Notes: a model not told the origin generated them from the letters alone. DNA of 64,000 nt from Salipaludibacillus sp047795645 (GCF_047795645.1 NZ_CP181045.1:2232001-2296000), one strand, 5' to 3'. Positions 17,679 through 26,927 are shown, counted from the first letter of the stretch. Made by a program: numbers and translations.

Positions 17679-18986
17679 TTAACGATCAATTAATTGTGCC
17701 ATAAGCATGGCCTTGCCTACAATTTGGTCCTGGTGATAGAGCTCAACATCCACCTTACCAAATTTCCGACCAACTTCTAATATTTTGGGACGAACTTGCA
17801 TCATAGCATCTATCTGGACTGGTTTAATAAAAAATAATGTGATATTTTCGACAACCAAATCACCTTTTTTATGTTTTCGCAACACCCTGCTTCCAGCTTC
17901 GGTAACTATGGTGGTCATCACTCCATAAGAGATCGTCCCAAGGTGGTTAGTCATTTGAGGTGTTAATTCGAGCTGAAAGCAATATTCACGTGCAGTCGAT
18001 ACATCTTCAAAATGGCGCGTCACCAGATCTTCAATAGTATCACCTACTTGAGGTTGCCGCTGAACCATCTGCAACGCTTTAAGTACATCTTGCCTAGAAA
18101 TGACACCAAGTAATTTTTTGGCGTTATTAATAACTGGTAAGAGCTCGATTCCTTCCCAAACCATCATGTGCGCAGCTGATGCGACAGATGTTTGACTATT
18201 AACAGTTATAGGTTGCTTCGTCATCACCTTTTCTATATCCACAAAAGGGCTCACACCCATGACGTCTTTAGCCGTAACAATTCCGTGAAGTTTCATCTCA
18301 TCCCCTACAATCGGATAACGGCTATGTCCTGTTTTACCATTCAATTCATGCCATTTCTCAACAGTATGAGACGTTGTTAAATAATTTGTATTTTCAATTG
18401 AAATCAAGATATCTTCAACTGAAATAATCTCTTTTTTTATTAATTGATCATAGATCGCTCGGTTAATCATCGTAGCCACTGTGAAGGTATCGTAACTAGT
18501 CGAAATAATTGGCAACTTCAATTCATCTGCTAACTGTTTCACATCTTCACTCGTATCAAAACCACCTGTAATTAATACAGCTGCTCCTTCTTGAAGCGCT
18601 AATTTATGTACTTCTTCCCGATTACCGACAATTAGCAAATTACCTGCCTCTACATATCGTAGCATGGCTTCTGCTTTCATGGCACCAATGACAAATTTAT
18701 TAAGTGTTTTATAAAGACCATCTCGTCCACCTAATACGGATCCATCAACAATGTTAATCACTTCGGCATAGGTTAGTCGTTCAATGTTTTCTTTTAGTTT
18801 TTTCTCAATACGGATCGTACCGACCCGTTCAATTGTACTGACTAAGCCTTGATTTTCAGCGTCTTTAATCGCTCTATATGCGGTACCTTCACTCACATTT
18901 AATACTTTTGCAATGTGCCGTACGGAAATTTTATTTCCAACTTCTAAAGAACGAATATGCTGTAGTATTTGTTCATGCTTTGTCAT
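17679..18986 (-). CDS. ytoI: CBS/DRTGG-domain regulatory protein YtoI
   Basis: 435 residues in four parts. An N-terminal helix-turn-helix (about 10-45, VRHIAKVLNVSEGTAYRAI) is followed by a DRTGG domain (about 70-180). A pair of CBS domains (about 195-310) probably binds an adenine nucleotide. A C-terminal hot-dog-fold thioesterase-like domain (about 320-435) ends the protein. The architecture is that of B. subtilis YtoI, whose target is unknown. The ATG at 18986 is preferred to an in-frame GTG at 18998 that sits too close to AAGGATG. Confidence 0.9.
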   Translation of the reverse strand: MTKHEQILQHIRSLEVGNKISVRHIAKVLNVSEGTAYRAIKDAENQGLVSTIERVGTIRIEKKLKENIERLTYAEVINIVDGSVLGGRDGLYKTLNKFVIGAMKAEAMLRYVEAGNLLIVGNREEVHKLALQEGAAVLITGGFDTSEDVKQLADELKLPIISTSYDTFTVATMINRAIYDQLIKKEIISVEDILISIENTNYLTTSHTVEKWHELNGKTGHSRYPIVGDEMKLHGIVTAKDVMGVSPFVDIEKVMTKQPITVNSQTSVASAAHMMVWEGIELLPVINNAKKLLGVISRQDVLKALQMVQRQPQVGDTIEDLVTRHFEDVSTAREYCFQLELTPQMTNHLGTISYGVMTTIVTEAGSRVLRKHKKGDLVVENITLFFIKPVQIDAMMQVRPKILEVGRKFGKVDVELYHQDQIVGKAMLMAQLIDR

Positions 18987-19190
18987 TATCGGGTTCACAT
19001 CCTTTTTAATAAACTGTTTAGTTTCCTTTCTTAATCTGTACTACTACAAGTATAGCCGTATCAACCTGCTACTTCAAGGTTCAATCGTGTGTTATTTAAA
19101 ACGATGTATAAATGAAGAACATTTTCGGGTATATAAATAAGATCATCACAAAAAAATCTGTATTTTCTATGAAACAAAGGAGTGACGATA

Positions 19191-19859
19191 ATGTCGGAAC
19201 GACTTTTAATTTTTATGTTTTATATTCCATTATTTTTTTTACTAGTTTCTTGTAATAACGGCACATTAGAGTCATCTGAATACAATACTGAGGAAGATAC
19301 GGTTGAAGTCGTTTTCGAAGAACAACAAAACAGCTTAACAGCTCAGAATTATAAAGAATTAACCGAAGAATCAATCATACTTTATGAGGCTAAAACTCCT
19401 CTGTATATCACTAATCGGTATGACAAAAAGAAATGGTTTATTCGACTCTATATTCAGATGCATGAATACAATGAAAATTGGACAATTGACGAGCTTTTTG
19501 ATCTTGCCGAAGAAAGATATGAATACGAAAAAGCTTGGAAAGATTATGCAATGAAAGAGTATTCTGTTAGCGTAAGTGAGGAAGAAATTGAATCTCAATC
19601 AAGTTATAACTACAATATATATCAAGATAACCTCCCTCCCTCTGTCAGAGGAATGTCCGATGGTTTAGACTTGTCAGTAGAAGAATTTATGTTGGAGTTT
19701 GACCGTGATCATGCTGAGCGATCAGTCATATGGAAAAAATTAATGCCGCTTTTACTAGAAGAGCATCAAGATCAAGGTAACCAGCGTCTAGATGGCGTCT
19801 ATTTAGGACAGATATACGAAGATGAAGTCAGCGACTACATGGAAGATGAGATAAGGTAA
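19191..19859 (+). CDS. Putative lipoprotein, possibly SurA-N-like
   Basis: 222 residues. The signal peptide ends in a lipobox, LLVSC, so Cys at about position 18 would be lipidated and the protein anchored outside the membrane. The mature part is acidic (many Glu/Asp). Its segment around 125-200 (VSEEEIESQ, then an LDLSVEEFM block and VIWKKLMPLLLEEH) resembles the N-terminal chaperone domain of SurA/PrsA-type foldases, but no PPIase domain follows. The ATG at 19191 has AAAGGAG eight bases upstream. The function is a guess; the lipoprotein call is firm. Confidence 0.8.
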   Translation: MSERLLIFMFYIPLFFLLVSCNNGTLESSEYNTEEDTVEVVFEEQQNSLTAQNYKELTEESIILYEAKTPLYITNRYDKKKWFIRLYIQMHEYNENWTIDELFDLAEERYEYEKAWKDYAMKEYSVSVSEEEIESQSSYNYNIYQDNLPPSVRGMSDGLDLSVEEFMLEFDRDHAERSVIWKKLMPLLLEEHQDQGNQRLDGVYLGQIYEDEVSDYMEDEIR

Positions 19860-19860
19860 A

Positions 19861-19893
19861 AAAAGATGCCGTTCCAAAGAACGTCATCTTTTT
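19861..19893. terminator. Bidirectional terminator between the lipoprotein gene and ytkL
   Basis: Arms AAAGATGcCGTTC and GAACGtCATCTTT with one mismatch and T-runs on both strands; it serves both convergent genes. Confidence 0.8.
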
Positions 19894-19923
19894 AAGGACT
19901 TTAAATATTTAATTCCAAAACAA

Positions 19924-20607
19924 TTAAATAGTAATCTGCTCACCAGCTTGTAATGCAATCCCTTTACCAGACTTAACTTCTCTAGCAAATTTTACAGCAT
20001 CCTGCTCAATTACTGGAAATGTATTATAGTGAATCGGGACAACTTTTTTTGCGTTAACCCATTCTGCAGCAATCAAAGCATCGCGAGGTCCCATCGTAAA
20101 ATTATCACCAATTGGTAAAAACGCTACATCTATGTCATTGTATTCACCAATTAATTTTAAATCCGAAAATAGCGCCGTATCCCCAGCATGATAAATTGTC
20201 TTTCCTTCACTAGAAAATAATATCCCTCCTGGCATACCTGTATAAATAATTCGCTGATTTTCTTCTTCTGTATAAGAAGACCCATGAAATGCTTGTGTGT
20301 ATTTCACTTTCCCAAACGCAAATTCGTGAGCCCCCCCAATATGCATCGGATGAGTATTTACCCCTTTCCATCCTAAGTATGTTGCCAATTCAAAGGGCGC
20401 AACTACTAAAGCATCATTCTTCTTTGCTATTTCCACTGTATCTCCAACATGATCATTATGTCCATGCGTCAGGAGAATCACATCTGCTTTCGTATTATCT
20501 GAAGTCAAATCAGTCATACCATTACCTGTAATAAATGGATCAATGTAAATGTTTGTGCCATTCGTTTCAATTTTAACAACTGAATGTCCGTGAAAAGACA
20601 GTTTCAT
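19924..20607 (-). CDS. ytkL: UPF0173 metal-dependent hydrolase
   Basis: Metallo-beta-lactamase-fold hydrolase of 227 residues. The metal motif THGHNDHVGD (near 47-56) and further ligands FHGSSY and YHAGDTALFSD are present, with VVPIHYNTFP near the C-terminus. UPF0173 members are cytosolic; the substrate is unknown. The start MKLSFHGHSVVKI is typical of the family, with AAAGGAGAGGATTTACCT in front. Confidence 0.92.
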   Translation of the reverse strand: MKLSFHGHSVVKIETNGTNIYIDPFITGNGMTDLTSDNTKADVILLTHGHNDHVGDTVEIAKKNDALVVAPFELATYLGWKGVNTHPMHIGGAHEFAFGKVKYTQAFHGSSYTEEENQRIIYTGMPGGILFSSEGKTIYHAGDTALFSDLKLIGEYNDIDVAFLPIGDNFTMGPRDALIAAEWVNAKKVVPIHYNTFPVIEQDAVKFAREVKSGKGIALQAGEQITI

Positions 20608-20799
20608 AGGTAAATCCTCTCCTTTTAAAACATGATCTTTTCCTTTATATACCCTGTATTTTGCTTAATTATGCATCGATTTTTAATTAAATATGGTATT
20701 ATAATTATTAGTATTACGAATATTCGCTAGAGGAGTATTATATATGGATACCAAGCAAATAAATAATAATCGAGTATATTCATAAGTTTAGAAAATACT

Positions 20800-20834
20800 A
20801 AAAACCCTTGTGAAAACTTACTTTTCCACAAGGG
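20800..20834 (-). terminator. Terminator of the small secreted-protein gene
   Basis: CCCTTGTG...CACAAGGG hairpin followed on the minus strand by TTTTTAG, 7 bp past the stop codon. Confidence 0.8.
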
Positions 20835-20840
20835 CTCATT

Positions 20841-21218
20841 CTACTTTGTGCTATTCCAAACCCACGTTTGCATGTATTGATCTGCATCAATTTTTTTAAT
20901 CGTTATTCTTTCCAACATGTTGTATTCATTATTAACTTTATTAGCAACTTCATCGGAAATCTTCGGTTCAGTTAAGTCAATCATCATCAACATTTTTTCA
21001 AAAGAATCCTTTGCTTTTTCACCGCGAAAAATAGAATCTCCTTCTTCATACTCAAACTGATCAGGATTCTCATACTCCCATTCGTAAATAATCTCTTCGG
21101 TTTCAATCGTAACCTTTAATGATGAATCTTGAAGAAAGTTATATTTTGCTAAAGTTACAGGAGTCGCAGTATTAAAGCTAATACAAACAATAACAAGGAT
21201 CATTACGTTACGTAACAT
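20841..21218 (-). CDS. Small secreted protein of unknown function
   Basis: Not recognised. 125 residues with an N-terminal signal peptide (hydrophobic core about 5-22, then ATPVTLA as a probable cleavage region). The exported remainder is acidic, about 100 residues. Its middle (YEWEYENPDQFEYEEGD) is rich in Tyr and Glu, and it ends in a Trp-containing MQTWVWN. It has its own terminator and lies 56 bp downstream of the SDR gene on the same strand, so it may be co-transcribed with it. Confidence 0.65.
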   Translation of the reverse strand: MLRNVMILVIVCISFNTATPVTLAKYNFLQDSSLKVTIETEEIIYEWEYENPDQFEYEEGDSIFRGEKAKDSFEKMLMMIDLTEPKISDEVANKVNNEYNMLERITIKKIDADQYMQTWVWNSTK

Positions 21219-21274
21219 TTTTATTCACCTCATTATCATTCTGTGAAAAAAATTGGCGATTTATTCATGGATAA

Positions 21275-22033
21275 TTAACGATATTTATGAAGTACATCTA
21301 CTCCACCCGTCACTTCTACTACTGCTCCTGTAACCATATCCGCCTTCGGTTCAGAAAGAAATAGAATCGTGCGAGCAATATCCTCCCCTGTTCCAGATCT
21401 TCCTATCGAGGTTTCTTCGTCGTAAGCAGTTCTTGCATCTTCAATATTTGCTTCTTTCATTTCTCCTAATATTTCCCCAGGACAAACCATATTTGCTGTA
21501 ATACCATACTCCGCTTCTTCAATCGAAATTGTTTTTGTTAATGACACAAGTCCAACTTTAGCAGCAGCGAATGCTGAACGATACACCCAACCCGGTGCAT
21601 GTTGCGCTTCTTGAAACCCATAAGTAATAATTCTTCCATATTTTTGCTCTCTCATAATTGGAATCACTTGTTTAAATAAGTAAAATGCTGAAGATAAATT
21701 ACCATCAATCATTTGCAACCATTGATCATCTGAATAATCCATCAACTTCTTTCTTTCAAAAATATATGGCCCAGCATTCAATACCAATACGTCTATTCTT
21801 GAAAAACGCTCATATGCTTTTTCAACAAGATTGACTAGATCTCCTTTTATAGTCACGTCACCTTTCACAAATTGAATTCGTTCTAGTTTATCAGCCCAAA
21901 CTTCGCGTAAATGTCCGATCACTTTCTCACTACGATAATTAATTGTTAAGGAATAGCCTTCATCTAATAGTGTTTCGGAAACTTTTCTTCCGAGTCCTTT
22001 TGACCCAGCTGTGATTATCGCATGACGCATCAC
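21275..22033 (-). CDS. ytkK: SDR-family protein lacking the usual catalytic Tyr and Ser
   Basis: 252-residue short-chain dehydrogenase fold. The nucleotide-binding turn TAGSKGLGRKV is at 8-18, NAGPYIF stands for the NNAG motif, and the C-terminal GAVVEVTGG is normal. The catalytic YxxxK is FAAAK here, and the usual Ser before it is absent (ITYGFQEAQHAPGWVY). It may still bind NAD(P)H but cannot use the standard mechanism. Position beside ytkL fits B. subtilis ytkK. The first codon may be either of two adjacent ATGs. Confidence 0.85.
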   Translation of the reverse strand: MMRHAIITAGSKGLGRKVSETLLDEGYSLTINYRSEKVIGHLREVWADKLERIQFVKGDVTIKGDLVNLVEKAYERFSRIDVLVLNAGPYIFERKKLMDYSDDQWLQMIDGNLSSAFYLFKQVIPIMREQKYGRIITYGFQEAQHAPGWVYRSAFAAAKVGLVSLTKTISIEEAEYGITANMVCPGEILGEMKEANIEDARTAYDEETSIGRSGTGEDIARTILFLSEPKADMVTGAVVEVTGGVDVLHKYR

Positions 22034-22317
22034 TTACCCTCTTTTCTTTGAAATCATTTATAAAACATTGTCAAATTAAAATCATAGATCTTTCTTACAA
22101 TTATTTATTATGGATTATTTACATCTATTCTAAGTTTATTATACTAATGGATATGGGTAGTTGTAAAAAGATATACTTATTATTATATTCACAATGGGCA
22201 CTAAAGATCTCCCCGCTCTCAAAAATAAATAGTTATAATTTTTCGTTATTTTTATTTAAATTTGATATAATAACAATATAAATGATTATTTCCACCTATT
22301 AAAAAGGAGGTTGTATC

Positions 22318-22764
22318 ATGCCAGTCAAATACAAGACAATTTTAGTTGCTGTCGACGGTTCTGAAGAAGCTAAACGTGCATTTAAAAAAGCTGCTATTTT
22401 AGCGAAAGATAACGGATCAAAATTATTGCTCACTCATATTGTTGATACGAGAACATTTGCTTCTGTTGAACATTATGACAGAACCATCTTTTCTGAAGCG
22501 GAAAAGTATGCTAGGGAAATGCTCGAAAAATATAAACAATTAGCTCTTACTGATGGGCTAACTGACGTGACATTAATTCTTGATTACGGCTCTCCAAAGA
22601 TAAAAATTGCTAAGGATGTAGCGAAAAAATATGAAGTCGATTTAATTGTCACGGGTGCAACAGGTTTAAATGCAGTAGAGCGATTCTTGATAGGAAGTGT
22701 GTCTGAACATATCACAAGACATTCGAGATGCGATGTCTTAATTGTAAGAACTGAATTAGATTAA
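22318..22764 (+). CDS. Universal stress protein, ATP-binding type
   Basis: 148 residues of the UspA fold. ILVAVDGSEEAKRAFKKA is near the N-terminus, and the complete ATP-binding pattern G-2x-G-9x-GS is present in GATGLNAVERFLIGSVSEH (near 112-130). This places it with the ATP-binding UspFG/MJ0577-like group. A strong AAAAAGGAGGTTGTATC site precedes the ATG. The next gene begins 17 bp downstream, so they form an operon. The 284-bp region upstream (22034-22317) is very AT-rich and shows no gene. Confidence 0.92.
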   Translation: MPVKYKTILVAVDGSEEAKRAFKKAAILAKDNGSKLLLTHIVDTRTFASVEHYDRTIFSEAEKYAREMLEKYKQLALTDGLTDVTLILDYGSPKIKIAKDVAKKYEVDLIVTGATGLNAVERFLIGSVSEHITRHSRCDVLIVRTELD

Positions 22765-22781
22765 TTTTTGGAGGATTCATT

Positions 22782-23093
22782 ATGACTGTCACATTCAAAT
22801 ATGATGCTCGTCTTGGTATCAAGCTCCCTAATTTAAGTAAGGCTTGGGATGAGTATCCGATCGAAACACAGAGTGAAACGCTAGCTCAATGGGAGAAATT
22901 TCGCGGAAACATCCCTGATCGAATCAAACATATAGAAGAGTCGATCAATTACTTGCAAGACCAGCTTTATCAGGAAAGTAACTTTCAACTCAGCTGTCAA
23001 ATAAATAGTGATATCGCTGAGCTCGCTTCCATTATTAATGACTTATGGATTTGGTACCGTACGGGAGAAGATGTTAAAGTTACTCATGTTTAA
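22782..23093 (+). CDS. Hypothetical protein downstream of UspA
   Basis: Not recognised. 103 residues, soluble, mixed charge. An N-terminal beta-like segment (TFKYDARLGIKLPNL) is followed by amphipathic helices (about 33-95) that include IKHIEESINYLQDQLYQE and IAELASIINDLWIWY. It starts after TTTTGGAGGATTCATT, is in an operon with the UspA gene, and ends at a good terminator. A partner role with the stress protein is inference only. Confidence 0.8.
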   Translation: MTVTFKYDARLGIKLPNLSKAWDEYPIETQSETLAQWEKFRGNIPDRIKHIEESINYLQDQLYQESNFQLSCQINSDIAELASIINDLWIWYRTGEDVKVTHV

Positions 23094-23121
23094 CAAATGG
23101 ATATGAATGTTTATAATATGT

Positions 23122-23157
23122 AAGGAAAGAGGATTCTAAAAACCTCTTTCCTTTTTT
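23122..23157 (+). terminator. Terminator of the uspA operon
   Basis: 11-bp stem AAGGAAAGAGG / CCTCTTTCCTT followed by TTTT. Confidence 0.85.
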
Positions 23158-23185
23158 GGAATTGAAACAATTGAATGAACCCCAA

Positions 23186-23220
23186 GCAAAAAGCTCTCCA
23201 AAAAATGGACAGCTTTTTAA
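23186..23220 (-). terminator. Terminator of ackA
   Basis: Minus-strand arms AAAAAGCTGTCC / GGAGAGCTTTTT with one mismatch, 5 bp past the ackA stop. Confidence 0.8.
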
Positions 23221-23224
23221 AAGA

Positions 23225-24409
23225 TTAACTTAATTTTAGTGTATCTCTCGCAATCATAACTTCCTCATTTGTCGGAATGACCATGACTTTTACCGGAGAG
23301 TGTGGATAATTCAAAAACGCTTCTTTCCCACGTATTTTATTTAGTGTAGGATCCCAATAAACTCCCATAAACTCCATACCCTTTAACACTTGACCACGAA
23401 TCGTCTCACTATTTTCACCGATCCCAGCTGTGAAAATAACTGCATCAAGTCCATGCATACGTGCTGCATAAGAACCGATGTATTTATGAATACGAGATGT
23501 AAACACTTCAAGAGCTAAACGAGCACGATCATTACCTAAATCTGCTTCGATTTCAATATCTCTTAAATCACTTGAGAACCCTGACAAAGCTAGCATACCA
23601 CTTTTTTTATTCAATACATTCATGACTTCCTCAGCAGTTAAATCTGCTTTTTCCATAATATACGGAATTAGGGCAGGGTCAATATTTCCCGATCTCGTCC
23701 CCATCGTCACACCCGCAAGTGGTGTAAAACCCATAGAAGTATCGATCGATTTTCCACCTTCAATAGCTGCTATACTCGCCCCATTACCTAAATGACAAGA
23801 AATTAATCGTAAATTTTCCACTGGACGCCCCAGCATTTCAGCTGCTCTTTCTGATACATACTTGTGTGAAGTACCGTGGAATCCATATTTACGAATTCCA
23901 TATTTCTCATAATACTCGTAAGGAAGACTATACAAATAGGATCCCTCTGGCATCGTTTGATGAAAAGCTGTGTCAAATACTGCCACGGCTTGAACATTAG
24001 GTAAAATTTCTTTAAATGCACGAATACCGACTAAGTTTGCTGGATTGTGAAGTGGCGCAAGTTCAGACACATCCTCGATTCCTTTAAGAACTTCATCATT
24101 TATCACAACAGAGTCATTGAACTTTTCTCCACCATGAACTACACGGTGACCGATCCCTTGAATCTCATCTAATGATTTAATGATTCCAAAACTCGTAAGT
24201 TTTTCTAACAAAATTTCAACTGCTTTAGCGTGATCTGCAATCTCTCTTGTTTCCTTTTTCTTTTCTCCATCGACTTCAATCATAAATATAGCATCATTTA
24301 ATCCGATTCGCTCAACTATTCCCTTAGTAACAATTTCTTCACTAGGCATCTCTAATAGCTGAAACTTCAAAGATGAGCTTCCAGCATTTATCGCCATAAT
24401 CTTCGACAT
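23225..24409 (-). CDS. ackA: Acetate kinase
   Basis: Makes ATP and acetate from acetyl phosphate, the overflow pathway. The 394 residues carry the ASKHA-fold motifs MAINAGSSSLKFQL at the N-terminus, HRVVHGGEKF, HNPANLVGI, YGFHGTSHKYV and GNGASIAAI. The ATG at 24409 was chosen because it matches the family N-terminus and has AAGGAG upstream; a frame eight codons longer lacks a good site. B. subtilis ackA is activated by CcpA; I found a promoter but no convincing cre. Confidence 0.97.
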   Translation of the reverse strand: MSKIMAINAGSSSLKFQLLEMPSEEIVTKGIVERIGLNDAIFMIEVDGEKKKETREIADHAKAVEILLEKLTSFGIIKSLDEIQGIGHRVVHGGEKFNDSVVINDEVLKGIEDVSELAPLHNPANLVGIRAFKEILPNVQAVAVFDTAFHQTMPEGSYLYSLPYEYYEKYGIRKYGFHGTSHKYVSERAAEMLGRPVENLRLISCHLGNGASIAAIEGGKSIDTSMGFTPLAGVTMGTRSGNIDPALIPYIMEKADLTAEEVMNVLNKKSGMLALSGFSSDLRDIEIEADLGNDRARLALEVFTSRIHKYIGSYAARMHGLDAVIFTAGIGENSETIRGQVLKGMEFMGVYWDPTLNKIRGKEAFLNYPHSPVKVMVIPTNEEVMIARDTLKLS

Positions 24410-24592
24410 ATCTTTTAATCGCTCCTTCATCATTCTTCTTATTTATCGTATCACTTCATTTTATCAACATAAATAATTAAAACATGAGTGAATAAAGAAT
24501 GCAACCTCTGTTCCATCAACTATTCAAAACAGAACTATAACAGATTTAATTCAAAAAACACTGTAATAAAAGTAAATACAGAGCCCATCAAC

Positions 24593-24620
24593 ATATAACT
24601 GTCCCTAAACAGATTGTCAA
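24593..24620 (-). promoter_or_regulatory. Sigma-A promoter of ackA
   Basis: Minus strand: TTGACA (24620-24615), 16-bp spacer, TTATAT (24598-24593). It implies a leader of about 175 nt before the ackA start. Confidence 0.5.
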
Positions 24621-24670
24621 TTAGATAAAACATAGTACAGATATAGCAAAAATGAAACTTTTGTGAAGAT

Positions 24671-25672
24671 TTATTTCTCTTGGTTTAAATGGTCATCAAA
24701 CCAAGTGGATATCCGTTGCATCATGTCTGCTAAAGCAGCCTCTCTTGTAAATGAAGGTAGCTCTGCTAAAAGGGCTTGTTTAGGTTCTATCATACCCTGA
24801 ATACGCCGCCTTAACACAAGAATACTTTTAGCCGCTAGTTGATTCTTAAACATGGAAGAAGGAAGCTGCATTAAGGAATATATCATTGCATCTTTTTTAA
24901 TAAATGCATGCAGATTTGCTGACTGTTCCGTTTGAAAAATATTATTAGGCACTAAAAAAATCGCAAAACCACCTGGTTTCACATGATTAATCGCCTGTTC
25001 TATAAGAAGATGATGAACATAAGAGTGTCCTTCCGCCGCTTTTGTAGAGAAAGTCTTTACTTTATCATCGTTTGGATAGTAACCTGCAGGTAAATCTGAC
25101 ATCACCAAATCTGCATTATTAATCAACCTGGTACTCACACTATCTTGATGAAAAAGATCGACCGAATGTTTTTGTAAATTTGCATTTGTATACGCAATTT
25201 TTAATAACGTTTCATCTGGATCAGCTCCAACAAAATGTCCCTCAACCTCCAATTGGTTCATAACAGCTGTCATTAAATTACCAGAACCAACAGCTGGGTC
25301 AAGGAGAACCGGTTTATCAGAAGGAGTATAACCTAACAGCTTGTTCACAATATAGCCTATAAATAGACTGACAGCATCTGGAGTCATCGCATGATGAGGT
25401 TGGGTAGCTTCTTTCATTCCTTTTAAGACAGCTAGTTGGATTGCTCTACGATATTCTTCTGGTGCAATATCTTCTTTGGAAATTTTCGTTAACAAAAATG
25501 AAATCTTTTCTTTTTTGTCTTCCTTTAACTCTTGTAGGACTTGATTCTGAAACAAATTCTCTCCCATATCTCCAAGAGCATCCAAATATGGTAAATCTAA
25601 TTCCTGTTTAATAATCTCCGCTCCCTCATCTAATATGAGGTATATCCGTTCTGTATTTGTATTTTCTTGCAT
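24671..25672 (-). CDS. ytxK: N6-adenine-type SAM-dependent methyltransferase YtxK
   Basis: 333 residues. An N-terminal helical region (about 1-100) precedes a class I methyltransferase domain. Motif I is VLLDPAVGSGNLMTAVMNQL (near 118), and SDLPAGYYPND (near 190) stands in the position of the catalytic NPPY of N6-adenine enzymes. It resembles type I modification subunits but has no restriction partner here. In B. subtilis it is likewise next to ackA. The substrate is unknown. A 262-bp gap with the ackA promoter follows it. Confidence 0.92.
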   Translation of the reverse strand: MQENTNTERIYLILDEGAEIIKQELDLPYLDALGDMGENLFQNQVLQELKEDKKEKISFLLTKISKEDIAPEEYRRAIQLAVLKGMKEATQPHHAMTPDAVSLFIGYIVNKLLGYTPSDKPVLLDPAVGSGNLMTAVMNQLEVEGHFVGADPDETLLKIAYTNANLQKHSVDLFHQDSVSTRLINNADLVMSDLPAGYYPNDDKVKTFSTKAAEGHSYVHHLLIEQAINHVKPGGFAIFLVPNNIFQTEQSANLHAFIKKDAMIYSLMQLPSSMFKNQLAAKSILVLRRRIQGMIEPKQALLAELPSFTREAALADMMQRISTWFDDHLNQEK

Positions 25673-25814
25673 CCTTTGTCACGTCCCTTTTCCAAAATAA
25701 CATTTCTTACTAATACTTCCCCATTGTATAAGATTAGCTATCAGTTATCAAAAATTAGTAAAATGTTATTTAGTCACATTAATTTAAAACTTGTTAGGTA
25801 AAAAAAACAAACAC

Positions 25815-25847
25815 TAAAAAAGGAAAGCACCTTGTTAGGCGCTTTCC
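25815..25847 (-). terminator. Terminator of tpx
   Basis: Minus-strand GGAAAGCGCC / GGTGCTTTCC followed by TTTTTT. Confidence 0.85.
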
Positions 25848-25854
25848 CAAATAA

Positions 25855-26355
25855 TTATTTGGCTGATTCGGCAGCTTCCACAGCTGCTTCATAATTTGGA
25901 TGATTCGTTACTTCTGGAACATATTCCACATAAGTTACAGTATCAGAACTGTCTACAACAAAAATAGACCGTGAAAGTAATCTAAGTTCTTCAATAGCAA
26001 CTCCGAATTTTTTTCCAAAATCAAGATTTCGATGATCAGAAAGTGTTTGGACATTTTCAATGCCAGCTGCTGCACACCAACGTTTTTGGGCAAAAGGAAG
26101 GTCGACACTTATCGTAAGCACTTCCACGTTCTTAAGTTTCGCAGCTTCTTCATTAAATTTGCGCGTTTGCTGATCACAAACACCGGTATCAATAGATGGT
26201 ACTACACTGATTAGTCGTACCTTTCCCTTTGAATCAGATAGTTTCACTTCAGAGAGGTCATTTGCCAAAACGGTAAAGTCAGGTGCTGCATCTCCCACTG
26301 AAACACTATTTCCTATCAGTGTTACTGGTTTTTCTTTGAATGTTACGTTAGCCAT
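25855..26355 (-). CDS. tpx: Thiol peroxidase
   Basis: Reduces hydroperoxides with electrons from thioredoxin; cytosolic atypical 2-Cys peroxiredoxin. The 166 residues are of usual length. Peroxidatic Cys60 is in VPSIDTGVCDQQTRKFN and resolving Cys94 is in KRWCAAAGIENV. A strong AGGAGGAGATCTACAA site precedes the ATG. It is a single-gene unit with its own terminator. Confidence 0.97.
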   Translation of the reverse strand: MANVTFKEKPVTLIGNSVSVGDAAPDFTVLANDLSEVKLSDSKGKVRLISVVPSIDTGVCDQQTRKFNEEAAKLKNVEVLTISVDLPFAQKRWCAAAGIENVQTLSDHRNLDFGKKFGVAIEELRLLSRSIFVVDSSDTVTYVEYVPEVTNHPNYEAAVEAAESAK

Positions 26356-26459
26356 TTGTAGATCTCCTCCTATTAATTATACAATCACTATCTTAATAAG
26401 AGTACCACAAATACCCAATAGTTATAAACCTATTTGCACCATTCCAACAGTTTCAATCA

Positions 26460-26897
26460 TTAAACTGTTGGACCATTTGAGGTGGGGTCATTCGCTTGTT
26501 GATTTGAATCACTACTAGTAGATTGCATCATCTGTTGAATTTTATCCACTACTTGAGGAGTGAATTCCATTAATTTTTCATATAAATGAGCTTGCTGATC
26601 AAGATGAATCATTTTAACCCCATAATTAGTGACAACCAAAAAAGCTACTGGCGTAATTGAAACTCCGCCACCGCTACCACCACCAAAAGGATGTTTTTCT
26701 TCGCTTTCGTCTTTTGCATGGTCAATAACAAATTCACTTCCACCTGCAGCAAAACCAAACCCAACTTTTGAAATCGGTAAAATCACACTTCCGTCAGGTG
26801 TTTCAACTGGATCGCCAACAATTGTATTGACATCCACCATTTCTTTTAAATTTTCCATTGCTGTTTTCATTAGCCCTTGAATTGGATGATCAGACAT
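26460..26897 (-). CDS. ytfJ: GerW-family sporulation protein YtfJ
   Basis: 145 residues. The conserved core has VGDPVETPDGSVILPISKVGFGFAAGG (in part), then the glycine-rich HPFGGGSGGGVSITPVAFLVV, which is the YtfJ/GerW signature. The tail is rich in Ser, Asn and Gln. In B. subtilis it is forespore-expressed and needed for germination with L-alanine. It lies 30 bp downstream of the DUF2953 gene, the usual pair. Confidence 0.93.
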   Translation of the reverse strand: MSDHPIQGLMKTAMENLKEMVDVNTIVGDPVETPDGSVILPISKVGFGFAAGGSEFVIDHAKDESEEKHPFGGGSGGGVSITPVAFLVVTNYGVKMIHLDQQAHLYEKLMEFTPQVVDKIQQMMQSTSSDSNQQANDPTSNGPTV

Positions 26898-26927
26898 TGA
26901 TCTTCCTCCCTTAGTTAATCATTGATG

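Noticed and set aside
22048..22281. 77-codon plus-strand frame in the gap before uspA
   Set aside because: Very AT-rich region, unusual composition (Ile, Lys, Tyr, Leu), no ribosome-binding site and no family likeness.
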